Part shown: one piece after another, positions 17,999 to 26,183 of the stretch
How the letters are laid out: every line of letters starts with the position of its first letter
How positions within the stretch are numbered: position 1 is the first letter of the stretch
Assembly: GCF_003012815.1 (NCBI RefSeq)
Contig: NZ_PXYJ01000002.1
Coordinates: 186,001 to 250,000 of the forward strand
Direction of reading: 5' to 3'
Origin: Allosphingosinicella vermicomposti
GTDB lineage: Bacteria > Pseudomonadota > Alphaproteobacteria > Sphingomonadales > Sphingomonadaceae
DNA: 64,000 bases
The notes under the pieces: generated by a model
What the model was told of the DNA's origin: nothing
The model's database searches: none
The model's input: the letters and a program-made list of their open reading frames with translations, nothing else
Made by a program: the position numbers and the translations under genes

Positions 17999-18016
17999 AT
18001 GACAAAAATTTAACAG
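17999..18016 (+). promoter_or_regulatory. Candidate Pho box
   Basis: The 18-bp sequence ATGACAAAAATTTAACAG matches 14 of 18 positions of the reverse-oriented alphaproteobacterial Pho box (two CTGTCAT-like half sites 11 bp apart). It lies in an unusually AT-rich gap, 146 nt before a lipoprotein gene and just after the phoU-phoB-gspC run. Binding by PhoB is inferred, not shown. Confidence 0.5.
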
Positions 18017-18161
18017 AAATAATACTCAAAGTATCTCATATCAGAACACGATTGTTCCTTTCCTGTAATATTACCGCCACATACTGTCCCTAACCCCATC
18101 GCAACGGAATCGCACTTTCCGCGACCCGGAACGACAACTTGTTTCAACACAAGGGGGTTAC

Positions 18162-19676
18162 ATGTCTTCTTTCCGTAAATTACTGCTCCTCGGTATCGCC
18201 GCGCTTCCTCTCGCGGCTTGCGGCGCCGATGATATCGCTTCGCCGGGCGAAGGCGTGATCATTCCAGGACCGGGTGGCGGTTCACCGACCCCGCCGCCGC
18301 CGCCCGCTCCCGGCACCCCCGCGGCAACCTGCCCGACCGGTACGACCGACGGCGGCGAAATCCTCGCCAATCGCCGCGTCTGCCGCCTTCCCAACCAGAT
18401 CACCGGAAACACCGTCGTCCGTAACGCGCAGGGCGTCGCTTATGCTCTTTCGGGCCGCGTCAACGTCGGCGTCGACGTCGGCGGCAACGGTCAGGCCGCT
18501 GGCGGTCAGGCCGCGACGCTGACCATCGAACCGGGAGCCGTCCTGTTCGGCGCGTCCGGCGCGGACTTCCTGGTCGTCAATCGCGGTTCGCAGATTTTCG
18601 CGGAAGGCACGCAGACCAGCCCGATCATCTTCACCTCGCGCCAGAACCTCGCCGGCTCGGCAACCGACAGCAGCTCCAACCAATGGGGCGGCATCATCCT
18701 GCTCGGCCGCGCACCGATCAGCAATTGCGACGGCGGCGCGACCGGCGGCTCGGCAAGCTGTCAGAAGCTCGTCGAAGGCCCGGGTGCCAATGCCTATTAT
18801 GGCGGCGATGTCGCGGCGGACAGCAGCGGCTCGATGCGCTATGTGCAGATCCGCTACACCGGCTTCTCGCTCATCGAAGGCAACGAGCTTCAGGGTCTCA
18901 CCACCGGCGGCGTCGGCTCGGGCACGAACCTGCAGTTCATTCAGATCCACAATAGCGGCGACGACGGCATCGAAATCTTCGGCGGCCGCCACAACATGAA
19001 GAATATCGTCATCACGGGCGCCGACGATGACAGTCTCGACACCGATTTCGGGTATAAAGGCTTCATCCAATATGTGATCGCCATCCAGCGTGATCAAGCC
19101 GCTGGAAATAGCGGCGACACGATCATCGAAGCGGACTCAACTGACGACGGCCTGTTCAACTCCACTCCGCGTCAGAACACCCGCCTTGCCAACTTCACCT
19201 TCGTTCAACGCCGCACCGGCCGCAGCGCCATTCTGCTTCGCGGCGGCACCGATTATGCGCTCTACAACGGCGTTGTCGTCGGGCCGACCAACTGCCTCGA
19301 CATCGACACGGCGGAAACCGTGCAGACGACGGGTGACGATGAAGCCGGCATTCCGCGCTTCAATTCGGTTGCCTTCTCCTGCCCGACCGCCTTCGATCCG
19401 GACTCGGACGATTTCGAAGGTCCGACCTTCAACGCGGGCGCGAACAACAATTCTGCTCTCGTCTCGACGCTCACCAACCTGTTCGTGAACGGTGCGAATG
19501 AAACCGGGGTTCAGGCTTTCGCCACCCTCTCAACGATCAGCGCCTATTTCACGAACACCAATTATATCGGCGCCGTCCGGGACGCGTCCGACACCTGGTA
19601 TCGCGGCTGGACCTGTGACTCGGCCTACGCGCCGTTCGGAAGCAACGCCGCCTGCACCGCGATCCCGGTGAGCTGA
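18162..19676 (+). CDS. Surface lipoprotein of unknown function, possibly phosphate-regulated (ElpS-like?)
   Basis: Predicted outer membrane lipoprotein of 504 residues. The lipobox is LAAC with Cys20 followed by Gly, which lacks the Asp at +2 that marks inner membrane retention. A Gly/Pro-rich linker (about 28-60) leads to a beta-rich body reminiscent of right-handed beta-helix proteins (repeated V/I-rich rungs such as FLVVNRGSQIFAEG and WGGIILLGRAP). No catalytic motif is evident. A candidate Pho box lies upstream, phoU-phoB and a gspC-like gene precede it and a TonB-dependent receptor follows. In Caulobacter the phosphate-starvation lipoprotein ElpS is encoded beside type II secretion genes; whether this is a homologue needs alignment. 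Confidence 0.7.
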   Translation: MSSFRKLLLLGIAALPLAACGADDIASPGEGVIIPGPGGGSPTPPPPPAPGTPAATCPTGTTDGGEILANRRVCRLPNQITGNTVVRNAQGVAYALSGRVNVGVDVGGNGQAAGGQAATLTIEPGAVLFGASGADFLVVNRGSQIFAEGTQTSPIIFTSRQNLAGSATDSSSNQWGGIILLGRAPISNCDGGATGGSASCQKLVEGPGANAYYGGDVAADSSGSMRYVQIRYTGFSLIEGNELQGLTTGGVGSGTNLQFIQIHNSGDDGIEIFGGRHNMKNIVITGADDDSLDTDFGYKGFIQYVIAIQRDQAAGNSGDTIIEADSTDDGLFNSTPRQNTRLANFTFVQRRTGRSAILLRGGTDYALYNGVVVGPTNCLDIDTAETVQTTGDDEAGIPRFNSVAFSCPTAFDPDSDDFEGPTFNAGANNNSALVSTLTNLFVNGANETGVQAFATLSTISAYFTNTNYIGAVRDASDTWYRGWTCDSAYAPFGSNAACTAIPVS

Positions 19677-19695
19677 TAACAACATCCAAATGACC

Positions 19696-19728
19696 GGGGG
19701 CGGTGGTGAGAGCCGCCGCCCCCTTTTT
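19696..19728 (+). terminator. Rho-independent terminator between lipoprotein and receptor genes
   Basis: An 11-bp GC-rich stem (19696-19706 with 19713-19723, one G-T wobble), a 6-nt loop and a run of five T. It lies 20 nt after the lipoprotein stop and 28 nt before the receptor ATG, so it may lower receptor expression relative to the lipoprotein if the two share a promoter. Confidence 0.8.
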
Positions 19729-19756
19729 CTCATTCAAATCCCAGGGGGTCTTACCC

Positions 19757-22417
19757 ATGCCGACGGCGCTCAAATTCGGGAGCCTGCTGCTCCTCACCAC
19801 CGCGCTTCATGCGCCTGCCGCTTTTGCCCAGGACGCTGCTAATGTCGCCGAAACCGACACGGGCGCCGCGCTCGAAACCGCAGTACCGGACGATAGCGCC
19901 GAAGACCAGGGTATCGTCGTCACCGGCAATATTCCCGAAGTCATCCGTGCGGCCCCCGAAGTCGTGTCGGTCCTCTCGGCGGAAGACATCGCCCGCACTG
20001 GCGACGGCGACATTGCCGGGGCGCTACAGCGCGTCACGGGCCTCAGCGTGGCGGGCAACGGCTTCGTCTACGTGCGCGGTCTTGGCGATCGCTATTCGCT
20101 CGCCCTTCTGAACGGCCTCGCCCTGCCCTCGCCTGAACCGCTGCGCCGCGTTGTGCCTCTCGACATCTTTCCCACCAGCCTTCTTGAAGGCACGGTCGTC
20201 CAGAAAAGCTATTCGGTGAACTATCCCGGTGAATTTGGCGGCGGCGTGATCGACCTCACGACGTCGGCAATCCCGCGCGAGCCGTTCCTGTCGTTCGGCG
20301 CCAGCGTCAGCGGCGACACGGAAACGACTGGCCAGCTTGGATATACCTATTATGGCAGCGATACCGACTGGTCGGGCTTCGACGATGGCGCCCGCGACAT
20401 TCCCCTTCCGCTCCGCGAGGCGATGAATGCGGGCGTCCTTATCAACGAAGGCGAGACCTTCAGCCGCGGCGACATTCAGAATATCGCGGCAAGCCTGCTC
20501 AATTCGGCGACGACCGTCGTGCAGCGCAACGACAATATCCCCGCCAATTTTTCTGCCGATCTGAACGGCGGCACGACCTGGTATGCAGGCGATGTCGAAC
20601 TGGGCGTGATCGCATCGGCCGGTATCAGCAACAGCTGGAAAACGCGCGACGCTATCCAGCAATCGGGCGGCCTCAACACGGTCGCGAGCGACTTCCGCTC
20701 CGTCCGCACCGACAATCGCATGGTCGTGAACGGCCTGTTCGGCCTTGGCGCCGAATTTGATGGCAACACGCTGCGCTGGACCAACGTCTATATCCGCGAC
20801 ACGCTGAAGCAGGCCCGCCTCGCCGCCGGCTACAGCCTGTCGGTTGGTGATCCGAACCCCGATCTGCCGCCGCAGCTCATGCGCCAGGGTACGGCGTGGT
20901 TCGAACGCCAGCTGATCAATTCGCAGCTGGTCGGCGAATTCGACATCTCCGACGTCGAAATGGACGTTCGTCTCGGCTATGCCAACTCACAACGCGAAGC
21001 GCCCTATGAGCGCAATTTCAGCTATCTCTACAATGAAGACGTCGAAGATTACGTCAATAACCTGACCGCCACGGGCCAGAGCGCGACCGTTTCATTCAGC
21101 GACCTCAATGAAGACGTCTATAATGCGGCAGTCGATTTCAGCCATCGGGTGGACGGCACGCGCCTGACCCTCTCGGGCGGCCTCGCTTACCTCAACACGC
21201 ACCGTAACTCGGTTCGCCGCGACTTTGCTTATCGTCCGGCGGACAGCCTCAGCGTCGCCGTTTCGCAGTCGCGGCCGGATTATCTGGTGTCGGATTTCAA
21301 CATCTACACCTATGATATCCTGCTTGTCGAAACCTCGGCTCTCGCAGGCGCTGCGGCTTATGAGGCGGATCTCGAAATCTTCGGCCTCTATGCTCAGGCC
21401 GCAGCAGATCTGTCTTCGACGGTCAGCTTCAATGCCGGCGTTCGCTATGAAGACGGCAAGCAATCCGTCGCCCAGATCGATCTGTTCAACCAGGGCGGCA
21501 TCGTTCAGCCCGCCCCGGTCGAAAAGGGCTATTTGTTGCCCGCCGCGACGCTGACCTGGAATATCAATCCGGACATGCAGCTGCGCCTCAACGCGTCGAA
21601 GACATTGGCGCGCCCGCAATTCCGCGAGCTGGCACCGCAAATCTATCTCGATATCGAATCCGACCGCCAGTTCATCGGCAACCCGTTCCTGGTCGACAGC
21701 CAGCTCTACAATGCCGAAGCGCGGTACGAATATTATTTCGGCCGCGAACAGCGCCTCAGCCTCGCCGGCTTCTTCAAGCGGATCGAAAACCCGATTGAGG
21801 CGGTCGCGTCATTCGCCGGTGGCGGCACGCTGCAGACGACCTTCGCCAACGCGCCGAAAGCCGATCTTTACGGGTTTGAGGTGGAGCTTCAGAAGTATTT
21901 CCCGCTCGACAGCGTCGGCGGCTTGTTCGGCAACCGTCGCGCAGTGGTGATCGCCAATTATACGTTCAGCGACTCTGCCTTGAAGGTCGACGCGGACGAT
22001 GAAACGATCATCAACGACAATCGCGGTTATCGTCCGGCGTCAGAAGTGTTCGGCAACGGTGATCCGTTGACGGGTCAGTCGAAGCATCTCGCAAACCTCC
22101 AGCTCGGGTTCGAAAATACCGATCGCCTTTCACAGCAAACCCTTCTCCTCACTTATGCGAGCGAGCGCGTGACGAACCGCGGTCCCGTCCTCGGGACGAC
22201 CCGGCAAGCGGATATCGTGGAACGCCCCGGCCTTCGTCTCGATTTTGTGGCTCGTGAAGGCTTTACGGTCGCCGGCAAGGATCTTGAGCTGAAATTCGAA
22301 GCCCGCAACATTACGGGCACCGACTATCTCGAATATCAGCAGGACGACATCCGCATCATTAATAACGGCTATGACGTTGGCACCAGCTTCTCATTGGGAC
22401 TGGGCGTGAAGTTCTGA
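19757..22417 (+). CDS. TonB-dependent outer membrane receptor
   Basis: Outer membrane barrel receptor of 886 residues. A signal peptide ends PAAFAQ, a possible TonB box (DQGIVVTG) lies near residue 50, and a plug domain (about 60-190, with VRGLGDRYSLALLNG) is followed by a barrel ending in an aromatic residue (SLGLGVKF). I chose ATG 19757 because GGGGG precedes it by 9 nt and the signal peptide begins there. The substrate is unknown; the location after phoB, a candidate Pho box and a surface lipoprotein points to a phosphate-containing ligand. A terminator separates it from the lipoprotein gene, so it may also have its own promoter. Confidence 0.9.
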   Translation: MPTALKFGSLLLLTTALHAPAAFAQDAANVAETDTGAALETAVPDDSAEDQGIVVTGNIPEVIRAAPEVVSVLSAEDIARTGDGDIAGALQRVTGLSVAGNGFVYVRGLGDRYSLALLNGLALPSPEPLRRVVPLDIFPTSLLEGTVVQKSYSVNYPGEFGGGVIDLTTSAIPREPFLSFGASVSGDTETTGQLGYTYYGSDTDWSGFDDGARDIPLPLREAMNAGVLINEGETFSRGDIQNIAASLLNSATTVVQRNDNIPANFSADLNGGTTWYAGDVELGVIASAGISNSWKTRDAIQQSGGLNTVASDFRSVRTDNRMVVNGLFGLGAEFDGNTLRWTNVYIRDTLKQARLAAGYSLSVGDPNPDLPPQLMRQGTAWFERQLINSQLVGEFDISDVEMDVRLGYANSQREAPYERNFSYLYNEDVEDYVNNLTATGQSATVSFSDLNEDVYNAAVDFSHRVDGTRLTLSGGLAYLNTHRNSVRRDFAYRPADSLSVAVSQSRPDYLVSDFNIYTYDILLVETSALAGAAAYEADLEIFGLYAQAAADLSSTVSFNAGVRYEDGKQSVAQIDLFNQGGIVQPAPVEKGYLLPAATLTWNINPDMQLRLNASKTLARPQFRELAPQIYLDIESDRQFIGNPFLVDSQLYNAEARYEYYFGREQRLSLAGFFKRIENPIEAVASFAGGGTLQTTFANAPKADLYGFEVELQKYFPLDSVGGLFGNRRAVVIANYTFSDSALKVDADDETIINDNRGYRPASEVFGNGDPLTGQSKHLANLQLGFENTDRLSQQTLLLTYASERVTNRGPVLGTTRQADIVERPGLRLDFVAREGFTVAGKDLELKFEARNITGTDYLEYQQDDIRIINNGYDVGTSFSLGLGVKF

Positions 22418-22423
22418 TGCCGA

Positions 22424-22455
22424 GGGCCGCCCGCGACTTAAGTTGCGGGTGGCCC
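22424..22455 (+). terminator. Strong hairpin after receptor gene, no T tract
   Basis: A 14-bp stem (22424-22437 with 22442-22455, two G-T wobbles) closed by the loop TTAA lies 7 nt after the receptor stop codon. No run of T follows, so it may act as an mRNA 3'-end stabiliser rather than a classical terminator. Confidence 0.55.
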
Positions 22456-22592
22456 GCTCGTCCATTCGACTCAGCCCAGCGCGCAGGGCTCACGGTTCGT
22501 CGGAAGCTCAAGCGATTAAGCTGACAGAAACACCGATAAGGTTATGATGCAACGCTCTGGCGGCAAATGACTTTGCGAGGGCGTATCATAAT

Positions 22593-23888
22593 ATGGCGAA
22601 TAAGCGCGAATTGACGGATAAGGGACGGTCGATTGCCGTGGTCGGCATCAGCCTGGCCGCATTGCTCGGCATTTCCGTTTCTCAGAGCGCCGCGCAGGAT
22701 AGAAGCCAGAGCGCAGGGAAGCCTCCTGTCCGAGCCCAAGTCGTCACCTCCGTGCCGATGACGCCTGCGGAACGCGCTTTGTCGCAGCGGATCAACGCAC
22801 TTGGCTCCTCATTCAACGGCGACATTGGTATTGCGGTCAAGGACATCCAAACCGGCTTCACCACTGCCTATGACGGCAGCACCTTTTTCCCGCAGCAGAG
22901 CGTCAGCAAATTCTGGGTCGCGCTCACGGCCCTCGACAGGGCAGATCGCGGGTTGCTCAGCCTAGAGGCGCCCGTTACCGTCACGCGTAGCGACCTCACG
23001 CTCTTTCACCAGCCGATCGCTGCCCAAGTTGGCGCGAACGGCTATGACACGACAATCAATAGCCTGATGTACCGGGCAATCACGCAAAGCGACAATACCT
23101 GCAACGATTTCGTCCTGTGGAAAGCAGGCGGTCCAGACGCGGTACGCAGCTTCCTCGCCAATAAGGGCATTGGCGGTATCCGCTTTGGCCCGGGCGAACG
23201 CAAGCTGCAGAGCAAGATTGCCGGCATGGAATGGAAGCCGTCTTATGTCGGCCAGAATTTCTATGCCGCGCGCAACGCCATCCCGATGAACGTGCGCCGC
23301 ACCGCGTTCGAAAATTATATTCGCGATCCGATGGACGGCGCGACGCCGCTCGGCACGGTCGACGCCCTCGCGCGGCTCAAGAAAGGCGAGCTCCTTTCGC
23401 CTTATTATACGCAAAAGCTGCTCGATATCATGTCGAACACCCGCACCGGCGCGCAGCGGTTGAAGGGCGGCCTCGCCCCCGGCTGGAAGCTCGCGCATAA
23501 GACCGGCACGGGCCAGGTGCTGGGCGGGGAGCAGGCGGGCTATAACGATATCGGCATCGTCACCGGGCCCGACGGCCGCTCTTATGCTGTTGCCGTCTTC
23601 ATCCGCCGCACCTCGGCGCCGCTTGGCCATCGCATGTCCACAATGCAGAATGTCGTCCGCGCGGTTGTCGATTATTCGAACGGCGCGGTGCCCATGAACA
23701 TTGCTCAAAAGCCCGCGCCTGCTCCGGCTGTCGTTGCGCCGATAAAGACGCTCCCGGTCAAGGCCGCCGCCACGACGACGACGGCACCGCTCAAAGCTGC
23801 ACCGAAGCATTCGGCCAAGAGGCCCACGCAGACCCGCCAGCAATCGATCGCGGCAGCGGTGGCGGGGCTGGAGGAAGAGGGCGAATAA
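22593..23888 (+). CDS. Class A beta-lactamase-like serine hydrolase
   Basis: Exported serine hydrolase of 431 residues with an N-terminal signal/anchor segment (about 13-35). All class A landmarks are present: SVSK at 103-106 (nucleophile S103), SDN at 166-168, KTG at 303-305, and a Glu at 202, exactly 36 residues after the SDN serine as for Glu166. The omega loop is unusual: GERKLQ replaces ExxLN, so the Asn170 position holds Gln, and an insertion of about 40 residues follows it. A Pro/Ala/Lys/Thr-rich tail (about 370-431) extends past the catalytic domain. It may be a beta-lactamase or a cell-wall-active relative; no regulator is adjacent. Confidence 0.8.
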   Translation: MANKRELTDKGRSIAVVGISLAALLGISVSQSAAQDRSQSAGKPPVRAQVVTSVPMTPAERALSQRINALGSSFNGDIGIAVKDIQTGFTTAYDGSTFFPQQSVSKFWVALTALDRADRGLLSLEAPVTVTRSDLTLFHQPIAAQVGANGYDTTINSLMYRAITQSDNTCNDFVLWKAGGPDAVRSFLANKGIGGIRFGPGERKLQSKIAGMEWKPSYVGQNFYAARNAIPMNVRRTAFENYIRDPMDGATPLGTVDALARLKKGELLSPYYTQKLLDIMSNTRTGAQRLKGGLAPGWKLAHKTGTGQVLGGEQAGYNDIGIVTGPDGRSYAVAVFIRRTSAPLGHRMSTMQNVVRAVVDYSNGAVPMNIAQKPAPAPAVVAPIKTLPVKAAATTTTAPLKAAPKHSAKRPTQTRQQSIAAAVAGLEEEGE

Positions 23889-23925
23889 GCTGGCAGGCAC
23901 GCCCGCCCTTCCATAAAGTGCGGCC

Positions 23926-24537
23926 ATGGCACGGCCCCAATCCCCGGATTACGACAAGAGGCGCGAGGCGATCGTCGCGACGGCGGCTAAGCTCTTCGCT
24001 CGGCGCGGTTTCCAAGGCGCGTCGGTCGCCGATCTGGCCGAGGCGTGCAGCACGTCCAAGTCGCTCGTCTATCATTATTTCCCCTCAAAAGAGGACATCC
24101 TCTTCGAAGTGATGTCCAATCACCTCGAACAGCTCGTCACCGCCGCCGATGATGCAAAGCTCGGCGCCCCAACGCCGCGCGACAAGCTGCACGACATCGC
24201 TCTAGCCTTCATGCGCCTTTACGTGACCGCACAGGCCGAGCATAAGGTGCTGCTGAACGAGCTTGACAATCTGCCGCCAGTCCGGCGCAACGAGATCGTC
24301 TCCCAGCAGCGCCGCATCATTGCGATGGTCGAGGAACAGATTGCGGAAATCCGCCCGGACGTGAGCGCCGCCGGGACGCTGACCCTACCCCTCACCATGC
24401 TCTTCTTCGGCATGATCAACTGGAGCCACACCTGGTTCCGCGCCGAAGGGCCGGTGTCGGCGGAGCAGCTGGCGGATCTCGCGGTGGAGATCATGCTTCA
24501 CGGGCTCGAGGGAATGAGCGCCAGTCAGGCGTCGTAG
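23926..24537 (+). CDS. paaR: TetR/AcrR family regulator, probable PaaR
   Basis: Repressor-type protein of 203 residues. The N-terminal TetR helix-turn-helix is clear (ATAAKLFARRGFQGASVADLAEA ... KSLVYHYF), and the C-terminal part is the variable ligand-binding domain. It converges with paaE, overlapping it by 13 nt, at the edge of a phenylacetate cluster, so it is the likely phenylacetyl-CoA-responsive repressor of the paa genes. A 16-bp TetR-like site is found upstream of paaA and again upstream of ilvE. The assignment as PaaR rests on context. Confidence 0.8.
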   Translation: MARPQSPDYDKRREAIVATAAKLFARRGFQGASVADLAEACSTSKSLVYHYFPSKEDILFEVMSNHLEQLVTAADDAKLGAPTPRDKLHDIALAFMRLYVTAQAEHKVLLNELDNLPPVRRNEIVSQQRRIIAMVEEQIAEIRPDVSAAGTLTLPLTMLFFGMINWSHTWFRAEGPVSAEQLADLAVEIMLHGLEGMSASQAS

Positions 24538-25601
24538 TCCACCTCCACCCCGGCGCCCTTGGGCACGGATTGACAGGTCAGCACATAGCCCGCCGCAATC
24601 TCTTCATCGGTGAGGCCGTAGCGCGCGGCCATTTCCACCTCACCCGCTACGACTTTCGCCCGGCACGTCGCGCACACACCCGCTTTGCAGGCAAAAGGCG
24701 CGGGCAACCCAGCCTCCCGCGCACTGTCGAGGATGTTCCCCGCGGCCGCGTCAAATGGCACCTGCCGGGTGCGTCCGTCGAGGGTGACGCGCATCTGAAG
24801 CCCTTGGGCCTTTTCCTGGAGCGCATTGATTTCCGCCTGAAGCGCCGCCGATGGGCGGCCAGCCGTGAAGCGTTCGATATGGATATGGTCCTGCGGCACG
24901 GCCTTCGCGACCAGGGCCTGTTCCGCCGCGTCCATCATCGGGCCGGGGCCGCAGATGAAGAAAGCGTCGACCTCCGCCGGATCGATCAATGTTTCCAAAA
25001 TCTCGTCGCACTTGGCGCGGTCGAGGCGGCCGTTGAACAGGTCCACATCCTCCGCTTCTTGCGAGAGGAAATGATGGACCTGAAGGCGTCCCATATGGCG
25101 GTTCTTGAGCCGCGCCAGCTCCTCCAGGAAGATCACCGATCCGCTGTGGCTATTGCCGTAAAAGAGCGTGAAGCGGCTCTCCGGTTCCACGGCGAGCGCG
25201 GTCTTGAGCAAGGACATGATCGGCGTGATCCCCGACCCTGCGGCAAAGGCGGCGTAGCTGCGCGCCTGCCCCGGCTCAAAAGCGTAGGTGAAGCTGCCGT
25301 GCGGCGCCATGACCGCGATGCTGTCGCCCGGTTTCAAAGTGTCCGCCGCCCAATTGGAAAAGAGGCCGTTCGGAATGCGCTTCACCGTGACAGAGAGCAG
25401 GTCTTCACCCGGCGCGGTGCAAAGCGAGTAATTGCGCCGCACTTCCTCGCCCGCAATTTCGGCGGCCAAGGTCAGATGCTGGCCAGGCTTGAAGCGAAAC
25501 GCCTCGCGCAACGCCTCAGGCACGATGAAACGGATCGACTGCGCCTCGGGCGTTTCGGGCACGATGTCGGCGATCTGAAGGGTGTGAAAGCTAACGCTCA
25601 T
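24525..25601 (-). CDS. paaE: 1,2-phenylacetyl-CoA epoxidase, reductase subunit PaaE
   Basis: NAD(P)H:flavin/iron-sulfur reductase of 358 residues that feeds electrons to the PaaABC oxygenase. The N-terminal ferredoxin-reductase FAD domain has RRNYSLCTAP, the NAD domain has GSGITPIMSLLK and FICGPGPMMDAAEQ, and the C-terminal plant-type 2Fe-2S ferredoxin has the Cys cluster CKAGVCATC plus a final Cys in VLTCQSVP. It is the last gene of the paaA-B-C-D-E run and starts 9 nt after the paaD stop. Confidence 0.95.
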   Translation of the reverse strand: MSVSFHTLQIADIVPETPEAQSIRFIVPEALREAFRFKPGQHLTLAAEIAGEEVRRNYSLCTAPGEDLLSVTVKRIPNGLFSNWAADTLKPGDSIAVMAPHGSFTYAFEPGQARSYAAFAAGSGITPIMSLLKTALAVEPESRFTLFYGNSHSGSVIFLEELARLKNRHMGRLQVHHFLSQEAEDVDLFNGRLDRAKCDEILETLIDPAEVDAFFICGPGPMMDAAEQALVAKAVPQDHIHIERFTAGRPSAALQAEINALQEKAQGLQMRVTLDGRTRQVPFDAAAGNILDSAREAGLPAPFACKAGVCATCRAKVVAGEVEMAARYGLTDEEIAAGYVLTCQSVPKGAGVEVDYDA

Positions 25602-25610
25602 GAAGGGTTC

Positions 25611-26183
25611 TCAATGGCATTTGAAATGGTCGAAGGGTTCCAGGCAATCGCGGCACCGCCAGAGTGCTTTGCACGGCGTCGAACCGAAGCGGCTCACTTC
25701 CTCCGTCTGCGCCGATCCGCATTGCGGACATTCCACGGCACGGCTTCCGGTCGGAACCGGCGGGGCGATGCCATAAGCGCGAAGCTTCTTGCGGCCCTCA
25801 TCCGTGATCCAGTCGGTCGTCCAGGGCGGTGAGAGGGTGGTTTCGATCCGCACGCCTTCGAAGCCCGCTTCATCGAGCGCGATGCGGACCATCGTTTCGA
25901 TCACCTGCGTGGCAGGGCAGCCTGTATAGGTAGGGGTGAGGACGACGCGGTCCGGCGTCACGTCGCGGACGATACCGAGATCGACGATCGACACGGCCGG
26001 GACTTCGGGATCGGGAACTCTCTTTAGCACTTCCCAAAGCTGCCCCTCCCCCTTGATGGGGGAGGCTGGGTGGGGGTGATCTTCGACGTAGGGTGGAGTA
26101 TTTCCGGAAGCATCACCCCTACCCAACCCTCCCCCATCAATGGGGAGGGCCTTTTTGTCCGTTCTGCCCTCAGTCCCTACCAT
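25611..26183 (-). CDS. paaD: 1,2-phenylacetyl-CoA epoxidase subunit PaaD with repeat-derived N-terminus
   Basis: MIP18/DUF59-family protein needed for maturation of the phenylacetyl-CoA epoxidase. The core (PDPEVPAVSIVDLGIVRDV, then TPTYTGCPAT) matches the family, and a C-terminal zinc-ribbon-like part has Cys pairs (CPQCGS and CRDCLEPF). ATG 26183 overlaps the paaC stop (ATGGTAG), the usual coupling. Between this start and the core lie about 45 extra residues, of which about 11-47 are encoded by a palindromic repeat (26043-26152). The repeat has thus been absorbed in frame as an N-terminal extension, unless translation begins later at GTG near 26033. Confidence 0.88.
   Translation of the reverse strand: MVGTEGRTDKKALPIDGGGLGRGDASGNTPPYVEDHPHPASPIKGEGQLWEVLKRVPDPEVPAVSIVDLGIVRDVTPDRVVLTPTYTGCPATQVIETMVRIALDEAGFEGVRIETTLSPPWTTDWITDEGRKKLRAYGIAPPVPTGSRAVECPQCGSAQTEEVSRFGSTPCKALWRCRDCLEPFDHFKCH
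26043..26152. repeat. Palindromic repeat (type E) inside paaD
   Basis: Two arms of about 38 nt in inverted orientation (26043-26080 and 26112-26152), each with a small inner palindrome around CCCC-ATCAA-GGGG. A shorter relative lies at 39691-39739. It lies in frame within the 5' end of paaD. Confidence 0.85.
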
